A stretch of DNA of 64,000 nucleotides from Deltaproteobacteria bacterium. Its GTDB lineage: Bacteria; Desulfobacterota; Desulfarculia; JACQYL01. Positions within the stretch are counted from its first letter, which is position 1, and every line of letters begins with the position of its first letter. Shown in pieces: positions 37,335 to 44,301 of this stretch. The stretch lies in NCBI GenBank assembly GCA_016208165.1, contig JACQYL010000024.1, positions 67,234-131,233 on the forward strand, written 5' to 3'. Both the position numbers and the translations under genes were made by a program. The notes below the pieces were generated by a model. The model was not told the DNA's origin. It did no database searches and saw only the letters and a program-made list of their open reading frames with translations.

Positions 37335-37372
37335 AGCGAAGCGATCTTCCGGATCCGGGGGATCGCTTCGCT
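37335..37372 (+). terminator. Strong hairpin after the permease-usp operon
   Basis: Perfect twelve-base inverted repeat AGCGAAGCGATC (37335-37346) and GATCGCTTCGCT (37361-37372), with a further CCGG/CCGG pair in the loop. The 3' flank has only a short T-run, so it may be a Rho-assisted terminator or mRNA stabiliser. Confidence 0.65.
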
Positions 37373-37479
37373 GTCGAGTTTCTGGGTGGGACTGTTTGCA
37401 CTTCCGACAGGAAGGGCGGCCCCGTCTGATCCTCTGACTCGCGGAAGGAACTCAGGGCTGTTGGTCTGAAGGATTCCGG

Positions 37480-38178
37480 ATGAGATACGATCTCGTCGTT
37501 TTCGTTGCCTTGGCTGCCGTCATCCTTCTGGTGATTCACCGAAAGAATCAAGCCAGAGTAAAGGCGGAACGAGGAGCCATGTTCAACGGCTGTCTTTCGC
37601 TGTTGGAGAACTATAAGGTTACCCAGGACCACGTGTATTTTCCCATTCTGACCGGGCGATACAAGGGCTACGATATCAAGCTCGAGCCTATTGCGGATCA
37701 TGCCGCGTTTCGAACGATTCCATCCCTTTGGCTCCTCGCAACCGTATGGCGCGACGTCCCCTTCGACGGGATCGTGGACTTCCTCGTACGTCCCAGAAAC
37801 ACGGAATTCTACTCCCCCTCGTCCAGGCTTGAAGTGGATATTAAGATCCCCGATGGGTGGCCACAGAATGCGACGCTAAGAACCAATGATCCCGAACATA
37901 TGCCGCCAATGGAGCTCCTGTCTCCCCACATGGACATGTTCGAGGATCCCAGGACCAAGGAACTGTTGGTCACTCCGCGGGGTGTCCGGATCGTATATCA
38001 GGCCGACGCAGGTGTGCGCGCCTACTATATGGTGCTGCGCCAATGCAGGTTTGAAAACCTCGAATTAACGCCCGAGCTGGTCAGCAATTTGCTGGAGCGC
38101 GCCATTGCCATTCACAGGGACCTAACATCGAAACGTCCGAACGTGGGGTCTGAACACCATGAAACTCTGGCCCGGTAA
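37480..38178 (+). CDS. Membrane-anchored protein of unknown function
   Basis: A 232-residue protein with one N-terminal helix (residues ~5-21, VVFVALAAVILLVIH) and a soluble ~200-residue domain with alternating strands (HVYFPILTGRYKGYDIKLEPI, LEVDIKIPDGWP). AAGGA precedes the ATG. I do not recognise a family. It overlaps the next small membrane-protein gene by 20 bases, so the pair is probably co-translated. Situated between the permease operon and the opine dehydrogenase, but orientation and the intervening hairpin suggest a separate transcript. Confidence 0.65.
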   Translation: MRYDLVVFVALAAVILLVIHRKNQARVKAERGAMFNGCLSLLENYKVTQDHVYFPILTGRYKGYDIKLEPIADHAAFRTIPSLWLLATVWRDVPFDGIVDFLVRPRNTEFYSPSSRLEVDIKIPDGWPQNATLRTNDPEHMPPMELLSPHMDMFEDPRTKELLVTPRGVRIVYQADAGVRAYYMVLRQCRFENLELTPELVSNLLERAIAIHRDLTSKRPNVGSEHHETLAR

Positions 38179-38482
38179 GGGGGCCGCGCAGGCCAAACCC
38201 CCGATGAACCCGCATCTCGTCCTCCTCGTGGCCATCCTATTGCCCGGAGTGGGGCAGGTACTCAACAATATGCCGAAACGCGGCCTCACCATGCTGCTCT
38301 TCATGCTGGTTCTGGTGTGGATCTGTTTTCACCTCACCACGCCGGAGCATTCTTTTCTGGGCAGATACGCGGGGGGCTGGTTCGTGTATGCCATGTCCAT
38401 ATTGGACGCATACAAATGGGCCCGCTATCGGTACGAGTACTACAAAGTGCACGGTCCCGGAGTCAGCGGGCCGAACGAATGA
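38159..38482 (+). CDS. Small two-TM membrane protein (TM2-like)
   Basis: A 107-residue protein: first helical region with LLVAILLPGVGQVLNNM, a KRG turn, then a second helix (LTMLLFMLVLVWICFHL) and an amphipathic tail ending in YRYEYYKVHG. The PGxGQ motif followed by a basic turn resembles TM2-domain or DUF5683-like small membrane proteins. It overlaps the preceding gene, which supports joint function. Start 38159 lacks a strong ribosome site and probably relies on coupling; ATG 38204 is an alternative. Confidence 0.65.
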   Translation: MKLWPGKGAAQAKPPMNPHLVLLVAILLPGVGQVLNNMPKRGLTMLLFMLVLVWICFHLTTPEHSFLGRYAGGWFVYAMSILDAYKWARYRYEYYKVHGPGVSGPNE

Positions 38483-38576
38483 CCCCCTCCCAAAGCGCAG
38501 TCCGGGCTTGCGGATGAGACCTTTCGTTCAGCCCATACCGCCCATCGGATCCCATCAGTCTAAGTAATCGAATCCG

Positions 38577-39683
38577 TCAATCTTCCCAGTAGCGTTTCCC
38601 TTCGTTAACAAAATGCAAGAGACCTTCCGACGTCATTTCCTCAATGCCCAGCCGTCTCAACGTCCGGCCCTCGGCCCAAAAGTCACACCCTAAAGCCGCG
38701 CTGGCCAGATCGATGATGGCCGTGCACATGGGCATGTCCACGCCCACCAGGTCGCCAAGTTCCACCAGCGGGACAAGGCTGTTCGGAACCTCATCCAGCA
38801 CGTGGTGATATCCCAAGACGTGCTTGGGGGCCGAGAAACCCATATAATACGGGTTGTCCTGCAATACCTGGTAGAGGGTTTCTCCCTCCACTGCGTAACA
38901 CTCTTTGTACCAATCAAGGATATCCAGGACCGGAACATCGAACGCGCGGGCAACCTCGCTTTTCTCCCTGTCGATCTTCATCATTACATTGTCGCAGACG
39001 AACTGCGTGATGATGTCTTTGTAATAACGTAGATCTTCCCCCTTAGCCGCACGCTCCAACAGGCCGGAGTTCAGTAACATGGGCGCCGGGTGCACCACCG
39101 CCCCCGTATTGTTGATACTGGTTTCCAGTACGTTCGATGCGCCGCTATACTCCGGATAGATCCGGCCCATGGTTTCGAGAAGAAGCCCATTGTCCGTCGC
39201 CGGCAGCGCGGCCGCCCGAACCCGGTTCTTTATTTTCATGATTTCCACGTGCGCCGGTCCCCGCGACTCGGTGGCGTACAGAAATGTCTGGCATTCGCCC
39301 AGCACCACCTGCTTCTTGAGATGGTACCTCTTGAACGTCTGGTATACTTCAAGCGCTCCACCCGTCCTGGCGGGACTCAAAAGAACCATCTGCCCGTCTC
39401 GAAGGCACCCCGTGAGCAGGGAAGCGACATTCCTTTGCGCCAGCGCAGGCATGATCACCATGATCAAATCGGCGTCTTCAACGGCCTCATCAATATGAGA
39501 TGTCGTCAATTCAATTCGCGCAAAGCCTTCAACATCACCTTCTAATTTGATACCCCCATTCTGCAACACGGGATCAAGCTCTCGTTTAAAGAAACTGAAT
39601 AACCGGACGGCATGTCCTTTCAAGCTGATGTGCCCGGCCGTGGCAAGTCCGCCGTGGCCCGCCCCAATTACTGTAACCTTCAT
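38577..39683 (-). CDS. Opine dehydrogenase family protein (NAD/NADP octopine/nopaline dehydrogenase type)
   Basis: A 368-residue protein: Rossmann GAGHGGLATAGHISLKGH at the N-terminus, then the octopine-dehydrogenase C-terminal domain with INNTGAVVHPAPMLLNSG (conserved His/Asn region). Members reversibly join an amino acid and a 2-oxoacid into a secondary-amine opine with NAD(P)H. GGAGGT precedes ATG 39683. It faces the XRE-cupin gene divergently. Since N-alkylglutamates are opine-like, it may oxidise or form the product of the glutamate-synthase-like complex at 41-47 kb. That link is my inference; it could also act on an imported opine. Confidence 0.88.
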   Translation of the reverse strand: MKVTVIGAGHGGLATAGHISLKGHAVRLFSFFKRELDPVLQNGGIKLEGDVEGFARIELTTSHIDEAVEDADLIMVIMPALAQRNVASLLTGCLRDGQMVLLSPARTGGALEVYQTFKRYHLKKQVVLGECQTFLYATESRGPAHVEIMKIKNRVRAAALPATDNGLLLETMGRIYPEYSGASNVLETSINNTGAVVHPAPMLLNSGLLERAAKGEDLRYYKDIITQFVCDNVMMKIDREKSEVARAFDVPVLDILDWYKECYAVEGETLYQVLQDNPYYMGFSAPKHVLGYHHVLDEVPNSLVPLVELGDLVGVDMPMCTAIIDLASAALGCDFWAEGRTLRRLGIEEMTSEGLLHFVNEGKRYWED

Positions 39684-40368
39684 TTTCCGACCTCCGATAA
39701 GATGTATGAAATCGTCTTCCAGCCTTATCTCTTCGAAACTTCCACTCAGACTCCGGTAGGAAAAATTGAAATTCTCCGGAGCTTCTTTCCGAACCGCACC
39801 CCGGATGAAAAAGGATTCGATTCGAGTTGAGAGCGATTCGTGAACGACCTTGATTCAGGATCCCGATCGCTTAATAGTTGATCCTGATATATTAAGCCTA
39901 GGGAAGATGCAAGGGAAAAGCAGAGCCGGAACGCAACCGCGGGAGTCAACGGAATAAAGCCGGGTCCCAGCCCTGCGCGTTTTGAAAGGTTCCGTTTCCC
40001 GGAAAGACGTCGAGGGGTATTGCAGCACTCGGACGACCGCTCCGAATTCCTTCCCGAATCCAATGATGGAACCATACGCGTCTCGATTCTAAAGGCCGTT
40101 CGATGAAAAGCAAGGCAATGATGATATTACAGGGCAAAACATGGTTATCGGAAGTGCATATTTATGGAATTCTGGCAAGGAATCCGATCCCGGCCTGTTT
40201 GCTCCGTTTTCGGCTTCCGGGGCGCCGTTCTTCCTGCGTCCAAATCCATTGACGCGGCACAACAATCTTTGCTAAGACCCTATCGTCAATCGGTAAGTGA
40301 ATATCAAGCCGCATCCCAAAGCGACTCGTCATGGCGGAAACCCATTTGTGAAAGTGAAAAAGACTCCA
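39684..40368. other. Divergent control region (opine dehydrogenase / XRE-cupin)
   Basis: About 685 bp with no supported gene. Its main feature is a pair of interleaved inverted repeats at 39855-39897. No clear -35/-10 pair stands out on either strand. Confidence 0.5.
39855..39897. promoter_or_regulatory. Two interleaved 8-bp inverted repeats
   Basis: Repeat A pairs TCAGGATC (39855-39862) with GATCCTGA (39880-39887). Repeat B pairs GCTTAATA (39869-39876) with TATTAAGC (39890-39897). Both are perfect and they interlock, so they would be overlapping operators or mutually exclusive hairpins. They lie 172-214 bp upstream of the opine-dehydrogenase start. Confidence 0.6.
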
Positions 40369-40986
40369 ATGCAAGACCGAAACGACAACAGCAACGGCCC
40401 TTCCCATGATAGCAAGCTCGAAATTGCCATTGGCCGTGAAGTCCGGACCTTCCGAAAGAAGATCGATCTGACCGTCGCGGAACTCGCCAAACTCGCCGGA
40501 CTCTCCACGGGCATGCTTTCCAAAATCGAAAACGGAATCGCCTCCCCATCATTAGCCACGCTCCAGGCTCTGTCTACGGCCCTTCACATCCCCGTCACGG
40601 CTTTTTTCCGCAGATATGAGGAAGGAAGAGACGCCAGCTTTGTTCGCTCCGGCGAAGGACTGATCATCGAAAGGCGGGGCACCCGGGCGGGACACCAGTA
40701 TCAACTTCTGGGCCACAGCGTGGGCAAGAGTTTTGCCTTCGAACCGTACATTGTCACTCTGACGGAACAGTCGGAAGTGTTTCCGCTCTTTCAGCACACC
40801 GGCATGGAGTTCATCTACATGCTCGATGGAAGGGTGGTCTACAGACACGGAAACAAAACATACCCGCTTGGGCCCGGGGACTCGCTCTTTTTCGACGGGG
40901 AAACGACTCATGGACCCGAGGAACTCGAGGAGTTGCCCATACGGTTTCTTTGTATTATAGTTTATGCTCGCTATGATGAAGAGTGA
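40369..40986 (+). CDS. XRE-family regulator with C-terminal cupin
   Basis: A 205-residue one-component regulator: HTH_XRE at about residues 20-75 (LTVAELAKLAGLSTGMLSKIE, Asn-Gly-Ile after) and a cupin_2 domain near the C-terminus (HTGMEFIYMLDGRVVYRHG, GDSLFFDGETTHGPEE). This is the PuuR-like arrangement used to control amine and amino acid catabolism. ATG 40369 is chosen to avoid a long basic extension; in-frame starts at 40297, 40348 and 40354 are possible and none has a strong Shine-Dalgarno. It precedes the glutamate-synthase-like genes but is separated from them by tandem terminators and a promoter, so it is its own transcript. Confidence 0.88.
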   Translation: MQDRNDNSNGPSHDSKLEIAIGREVRTFRKKIDLTVAELAKLAGLSTGMLSKIENGIASPSLATLQALSTALHIPVTAFFRRYEEGRDASFVRSGEGLIIERRGTRAGHQYQLLGHSVGKSFAFEPYIVTLTEQSEVFPLFQHTGMEFIYMLDGRVVYRHGNKTYPLGPGDSLFFDGETTHGPEELEELPIRFLCIIVYARYDEE

Positions 40987-41109
40987 TCGTCCGGAACCGT
41001 GATCGTTTAGCCGGAAGAGGCGGCTGCGGCTGCTAATCCGGAGTGAATGAAGCCACCCTATTCCACCGTCCCTTTGGCAACGACAACTCTGCCGATCCGT
41101 GAATGGCCG

Positions 41110-41170
41110 AAAAGGCCGCGCCTTTTTTGAACGCTGTTTTTTTCCTGGCAGGAAAACTTTTTTCTTTTTT
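41110..41170 (+). terminator. Tandem intrinsic terminators after the XRE-cupin gene
   Basis: First: AAAAGGC (41110-41116), loop CGC, GCCTTTT (41120-41126) and more T. Second: TTTTCC (41140-41145), loop TGGCA, GGAAAA (41151-41156), followed by C and long T-runs to 41170. Both read in the plus direction and insulate the next operon. They occupy the middle of the 344-bp gap 40987-41330, in which I see no gene. Confidence 0.75.
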
Positions 41171-41174
41171 ACTC

Positions 41175-41204
41175 TTGACAGTAATGCTTAATTTGGGCAA
41201 TTTT
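41175..41204 (+). promoter_or_regulatory. Probable promoter of the glutamate-synthase-like operon
   Basis: A perfect TTGACA (41175-41180) directly follows the terminators; the best -10 match is AATTTT (41199-41204) at 18 bp, which is weak and suggests activator dependence. Downstream, AGGTTAACCT (41258-41267) is a perfect ten-base palindrome within the leader and may be an operator. Confidence 0.5.
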
Positions 41205-41330
41205 ATGGATAACCCTGCCGAAAGAACGGACAATGCGGGATATCTTGCCCGTTACAGAGGTTAACCTTAAACTCTACTCAATAAATGACTCTGCCGTACC
41301 CCGGGAGGTTGCATATCCCAGGAGGTTTCC

Positions 41331-42248
41331 ATGTGCGCAATTGCAGGAATTTTATTCAAGCGGGATAAACATCCCGAATTAGGCATGAGTACCGGCGAGG
41401 CGTTAACGGAAATGTTGGACGCCACCCTTCACCGCGGGCCGGACTCTTGTGGCTGGGCCCTGTACAAGGAACCAAAGGAAGGTGAGCTCCGGCTACGATT
41501 TTTCATTTCGACGGGCGAGGCCGGCCGGAAGGATATCGAGCGGATCGACGCGGCTCTCATCGAACAGAACGCAAAGATCGTGGAATCCGCTGCGGTGGGA
41601 TGCACCTTCTCTGCAAGAGTGAAATTCGATGGGGACATCCAGTCCTTTTCCTACGCTGTCGGCCAGGCGGCCGAGCTTGTCTCGGTCGGCGCCCGTCTTG
41701 ACATCATCAAAGACGTGGGCAAGCCTTTCGATGTCGCTCCCCGCTACGACATAGCGAGCTTCGACGGTGATCACGGCCTCGCTCACTTAAGGCTGGCCAC
41801 GGAGTCCGGAGTTCATCCGAACACTTCGCATCCGTTTTGGGCTTGTGGGTTCGCCGATGTAGCGACCGTTCATAACGGCCAGTTGACGAACTATTGGATC
41901 ATGCGCCGAAGACTCGAAAAACGGGGCATGGCCTTCCAGACGGAGAACGATACCGAATTGATCGCCGTCTATCTGGCCTATCAGATGAGTCAGGGCGCCA
42001 CGCTGGAAGACGCGCTTCGGACCTCCCTCGATGACCTCGACGGAACGTTCTCTTACCTGGTGGCCACAAGGGACTCCATCGGCTACGCTAAAGACAAACT
42101 GGCGGCGAAACCCATGGTCAAATACGAGAACGACGATCTCATCGCCCTTTCTTCCGAAGAAGTGGGTCTCAACCGTTTGTATCCCGGGCGGGCCCTCGAC
42201 ACCTCTGAGCCGGCTCCGTTCACGTACGGGCTCTGGTCGCGCTCCTAA
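41331..42248 (+). CDS. Class II glutamine amidotransferase domain protein (GltB1/MgsA-like)
   Basis: A 305-residue stand-alone Ntn-hydrolase glutaminase. Cys2 follows the start Met, with RGPDSCGWA, HLRLATESG, VHNGQLTNYW and TENDTE. It corresponds to the N-terminal amidotransferase domain of glutamate synthase and to MgsA of N-methylglutamate synthase. It would release ammonia or an amine from glutamine or a gamma-glutamylamide. AGGAGG precedes ATG 41331. It is the first of three contiguous genes that together rebuild a glutamate-synthase-like complex. Whether the true substrate is glutamine or a gamma-glutamylalkylamide is unresolved. Confidence 0.88.
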   Translation: MCAIAGILFKRDKHPELGMSTGEALTEMLDATLHRGPDSCGWALYKEPKEGELRLRFFISTGEAGRKDIERIDAALIEQNAKIVESAAVGCTFSARVKFDGDIQSFSYAVGQAAELVSVGARLDIIKDVGKPFDVAPRYDIASFDGDHGLAHLRLATESGVHPNTSHPFWACGFADVATVHNGQLTNYWIMRRRLEKRGMAFQTENDTELIAVYLAYQMSQGATLEDALRTSLDDLDGTFSYLVATRDSIGYAKDKLAAKPMVKYENDDLIALSSEEVGLNRLYPGRALDTSEPAPFTYGLWSRS

Positions 42249-42331
42249 CGGCTAACGGCAGGTCCTATGTCCAAAGGGCATCTTCAGCGACTTTGGCAAG
42301 AGTTTGTAAATACAGAAGGGACGTTTAATCT

Positions 42332-44287
42332 ATGGTCACAATAGATTTATCCACTATGTCCATCCGCAAGGCCAACGAGATACTGAGGGGGTACGGTTCC
42401 ACGCATCAAAACGTGGAGATCGTCAATCCGGACGCCCGTCACTACATCGGAGTCGGCCTCATAAATCCCATTAAAGTCAAGATCCGTGGCTCCGCGGGCT
42501 ACTATTGCGGCGGACTCAGCGACGGGCCCCATATTGAAATCGAAAAGAACGTGAGTTGGGGCGTAGGCGACAACATGTTCCAGGGAACCATTGTTGTCGG
42601 AGGCAATGCCGGCGCCATCGCCGGAGAGGGCCTTCGCGGCGGGGACATCATAGTCAAGGGCAACATCGGTTCGCGCGCCGGCCAGGTCATGAAAAAAGGA
42701 ACGCTCTGCTGCGCCGGTAATTCAAATTTCATGGCGGGATATATGATGTACGGCGGGCGCCTGATTATTTTGGGTGATTCAGGCGAACGTGTCGGCGAGG
42801 ACATGATGGGAGGTGAAATCTACGTAGGCGGCGACGTCCATTCGCTGGGCAACGACGCCATGCTCGTAGACCCTTCGTCTCAGGACATAGACAGTGTGAT
42901 GGAGTTCCTCGACGGACACGATCTGTCGTTCAAAGGCGCCTTCAAGAAAGTCATTTGCGCCGGCAAGTTATTGAAGTTCAAGACTCCGGAACCCCGCATC
43001 CGAAACATGCCTTTCTTCTCCTTTTCAGGCGGCCATGCGGATTACTGGAATCCCAAGGTCCAGGAAGACATCCAGGTCAAATCGATCATCGGACGTTACC
43101 GGATTCGCGGGTACGGCGCCGCCCGTCACGTGCCTCATTACCAGGACATCGTATTCAAGAAAGACCTCGCCGGTTTGACTTCGGACCCGGACGTGGCCTC
43201 CAGGGTGAACCTTCGCACCTTTATCGGAGAAAAACACGGAGGGAAACCGCTGGATCTCAGCATGCCGGTCATGATCGCTCCGATGAGTTTTGGGGCGCTC
43301 AGTCCCCAGATGAAAACGGCGTTGGGAATTGCTTCTCGCCTCTCCGGTATTTCGGAGAACTCGGGCGAAGGAGGCATGCTTTCCGCGGAGCGCGCGGAAG
43401 CCCGGCAGCTGATCGCCCAATGTCTTCCGGGCCGACTCGGGTGGAACGTTCACGACATGAAACGTTCCGACGGCCTGGAAATATACATCTCCCAAGGAGC
43501 TAAACCCGGATTGGGCGGACAGCTCATGGCCGAAAAGCTGACCAAAGAGATCGCAGCCGTTCGTGGAATTCCGGCCGGAATGGACCTGCGTTCTCCTTCC
43601 CGACACCCTGATATCCTGGGTGGTGACGACCTGATCATGAAAGTGCAGGAATTCCGCGAAGCCGTGGGCTGGAGAGTTCCGGTAAGCATCAAGCTCGGCG
43701 CGGGACGCATCCGTGACGACATCAAGATCGCTCTGAAAGACGGGTTGGACTTTATCGAGCTGGACGGCTTGCAGGGCGGCACGGGTGCTGCAGGAAACGA
43801 AGTCCTGGAATACGTCGGCATTCCGACCATAGCCGCCCTTCAGGAGGCCCTGGACGGTCTGGAAGAGATCGAAGCAAGGGGCAAACTGCCCGTCGTACTC
43901 ATGGGAGGAATCAAAGACGGAGTGGACGCAGCTAAAGCCATCGCACTGGGCGCCACAGCCGTGGGCCTGGGCACCTCCATGCTGATTTCCGGAGGCTGCA
44001 TCGCCTGTATGCAGTGCAGCGTCGGAAACTGCGTAGTCGGCGCCGCAACTCAAGCGCCGGATCACGTGAAACGCTACGAGACCGAGAAAAGAGCGTTGAT
44101 GATGCATCGCTATCTGGAAAGCTTTCGCTGGCAGATGGCCGCCATTGTCGACGCGATGGGATACAGCGATATCCGCCAACTATCCCGAGACGACCTCGTA
44201 GCCGTGACTCCGGAGGCGGCGACTCTTACGCGTCTCCCCTATGAACCAAGCTACCGCGATCGGTTTCGCACGAAAACCGTACAATAA
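42332..44287 (+). CDS. Domain-permuted glutamate synthase subunit: GXGXG + FMN/3Fe-4S barrel (MgsB+MgsC fusion-like)
   Basis: A 651-residue protein. Residues ~15-235 form the GXGXG beta-helix (GGNAGAIAGEGLRGGDIIV, GNIGSRAGQVM, MMGGEIYVGGDVHSLG). Residues ~255-640 form the glutamate-synthase FMN TIM barrel (MSFGALSPQMKTALG, KLGAGRIRDDIK, ELDGLQGGTGAA) with a C-x5-C-x4-C 3Fe-4S motif near residue 555 (GCIACMQCSVGNC) followed by GAATQ. In ordinary GltB, GXGXG comes last, so the order here is reversed; in N-methylglutamate synthase the two parts are separate subunits. It would make glutamate or an N-alkylglutamate from 2-oxoglutarate and an amine. Confidence 0.9.
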   Translation: MVTIDLSTMSIRKANEILRGYGSTHQNVEIVNPDARHYIGVGLINPIKVKIRGSAGYYCGGLSDGPHIEIEKNVSWGVGDNMFQGTIVVGGNAGAIAGEGLRGGDIIVKGNIGSRAGQVMKKGTLCCAGNSNFMAGYMMYGGRLIILGDSGERVGEDMMGGEIYVGGDVHSLGNDAMLVDPSSQDIDSVMEFLDGHDLSFKGAFKKVICAGKLLKFKTPEPRIRNMPFFSFSGGHADYWNPKVQEDIQVKSIIGRYRIRGYGAARHVPHYQDIVFKKDLAGLTSDPDVASRVNLRTFIGEKHGGKPLDLSMPVMIAPMSFGALSPQMKTALGIASRLSGISENSGEGGMLSAERAEARQLIAQCLPGRLGWNVHDMKRSDGLEIYISQGAKPGLGGQLMAEKLTKEIAAVRGIPAGMDLRSPSRHPDILGGDDLIMKVQEFREAVGWRVPVSIKLGAGRIRDDIKIALKDGLDFIELDGLQGGTGAAGNEVLEYVGIPTIAALQEALDGLEEIEARGKLPVVLMGGIKDGVDAAKAIALGATAVGLGTSMLISGGCIACMQCSVGNCVVGAATQAPDHVKRYETEKRALMMHRYLESFRWQMAAIVDAMGYSDIRQLSRDDLVAVTPEAATLTRLPYEPSYRDRFRTKTVQ

Positions 44288-44301
44288 GGAGCTTCCAAGC
44301 C

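Noticed and set aside
43025-44179. 384-codon minus-strand ORF opposite the GXGXG/FMN gene
   Set aside because: Antisense shadow of a clearly conserved enzyme.
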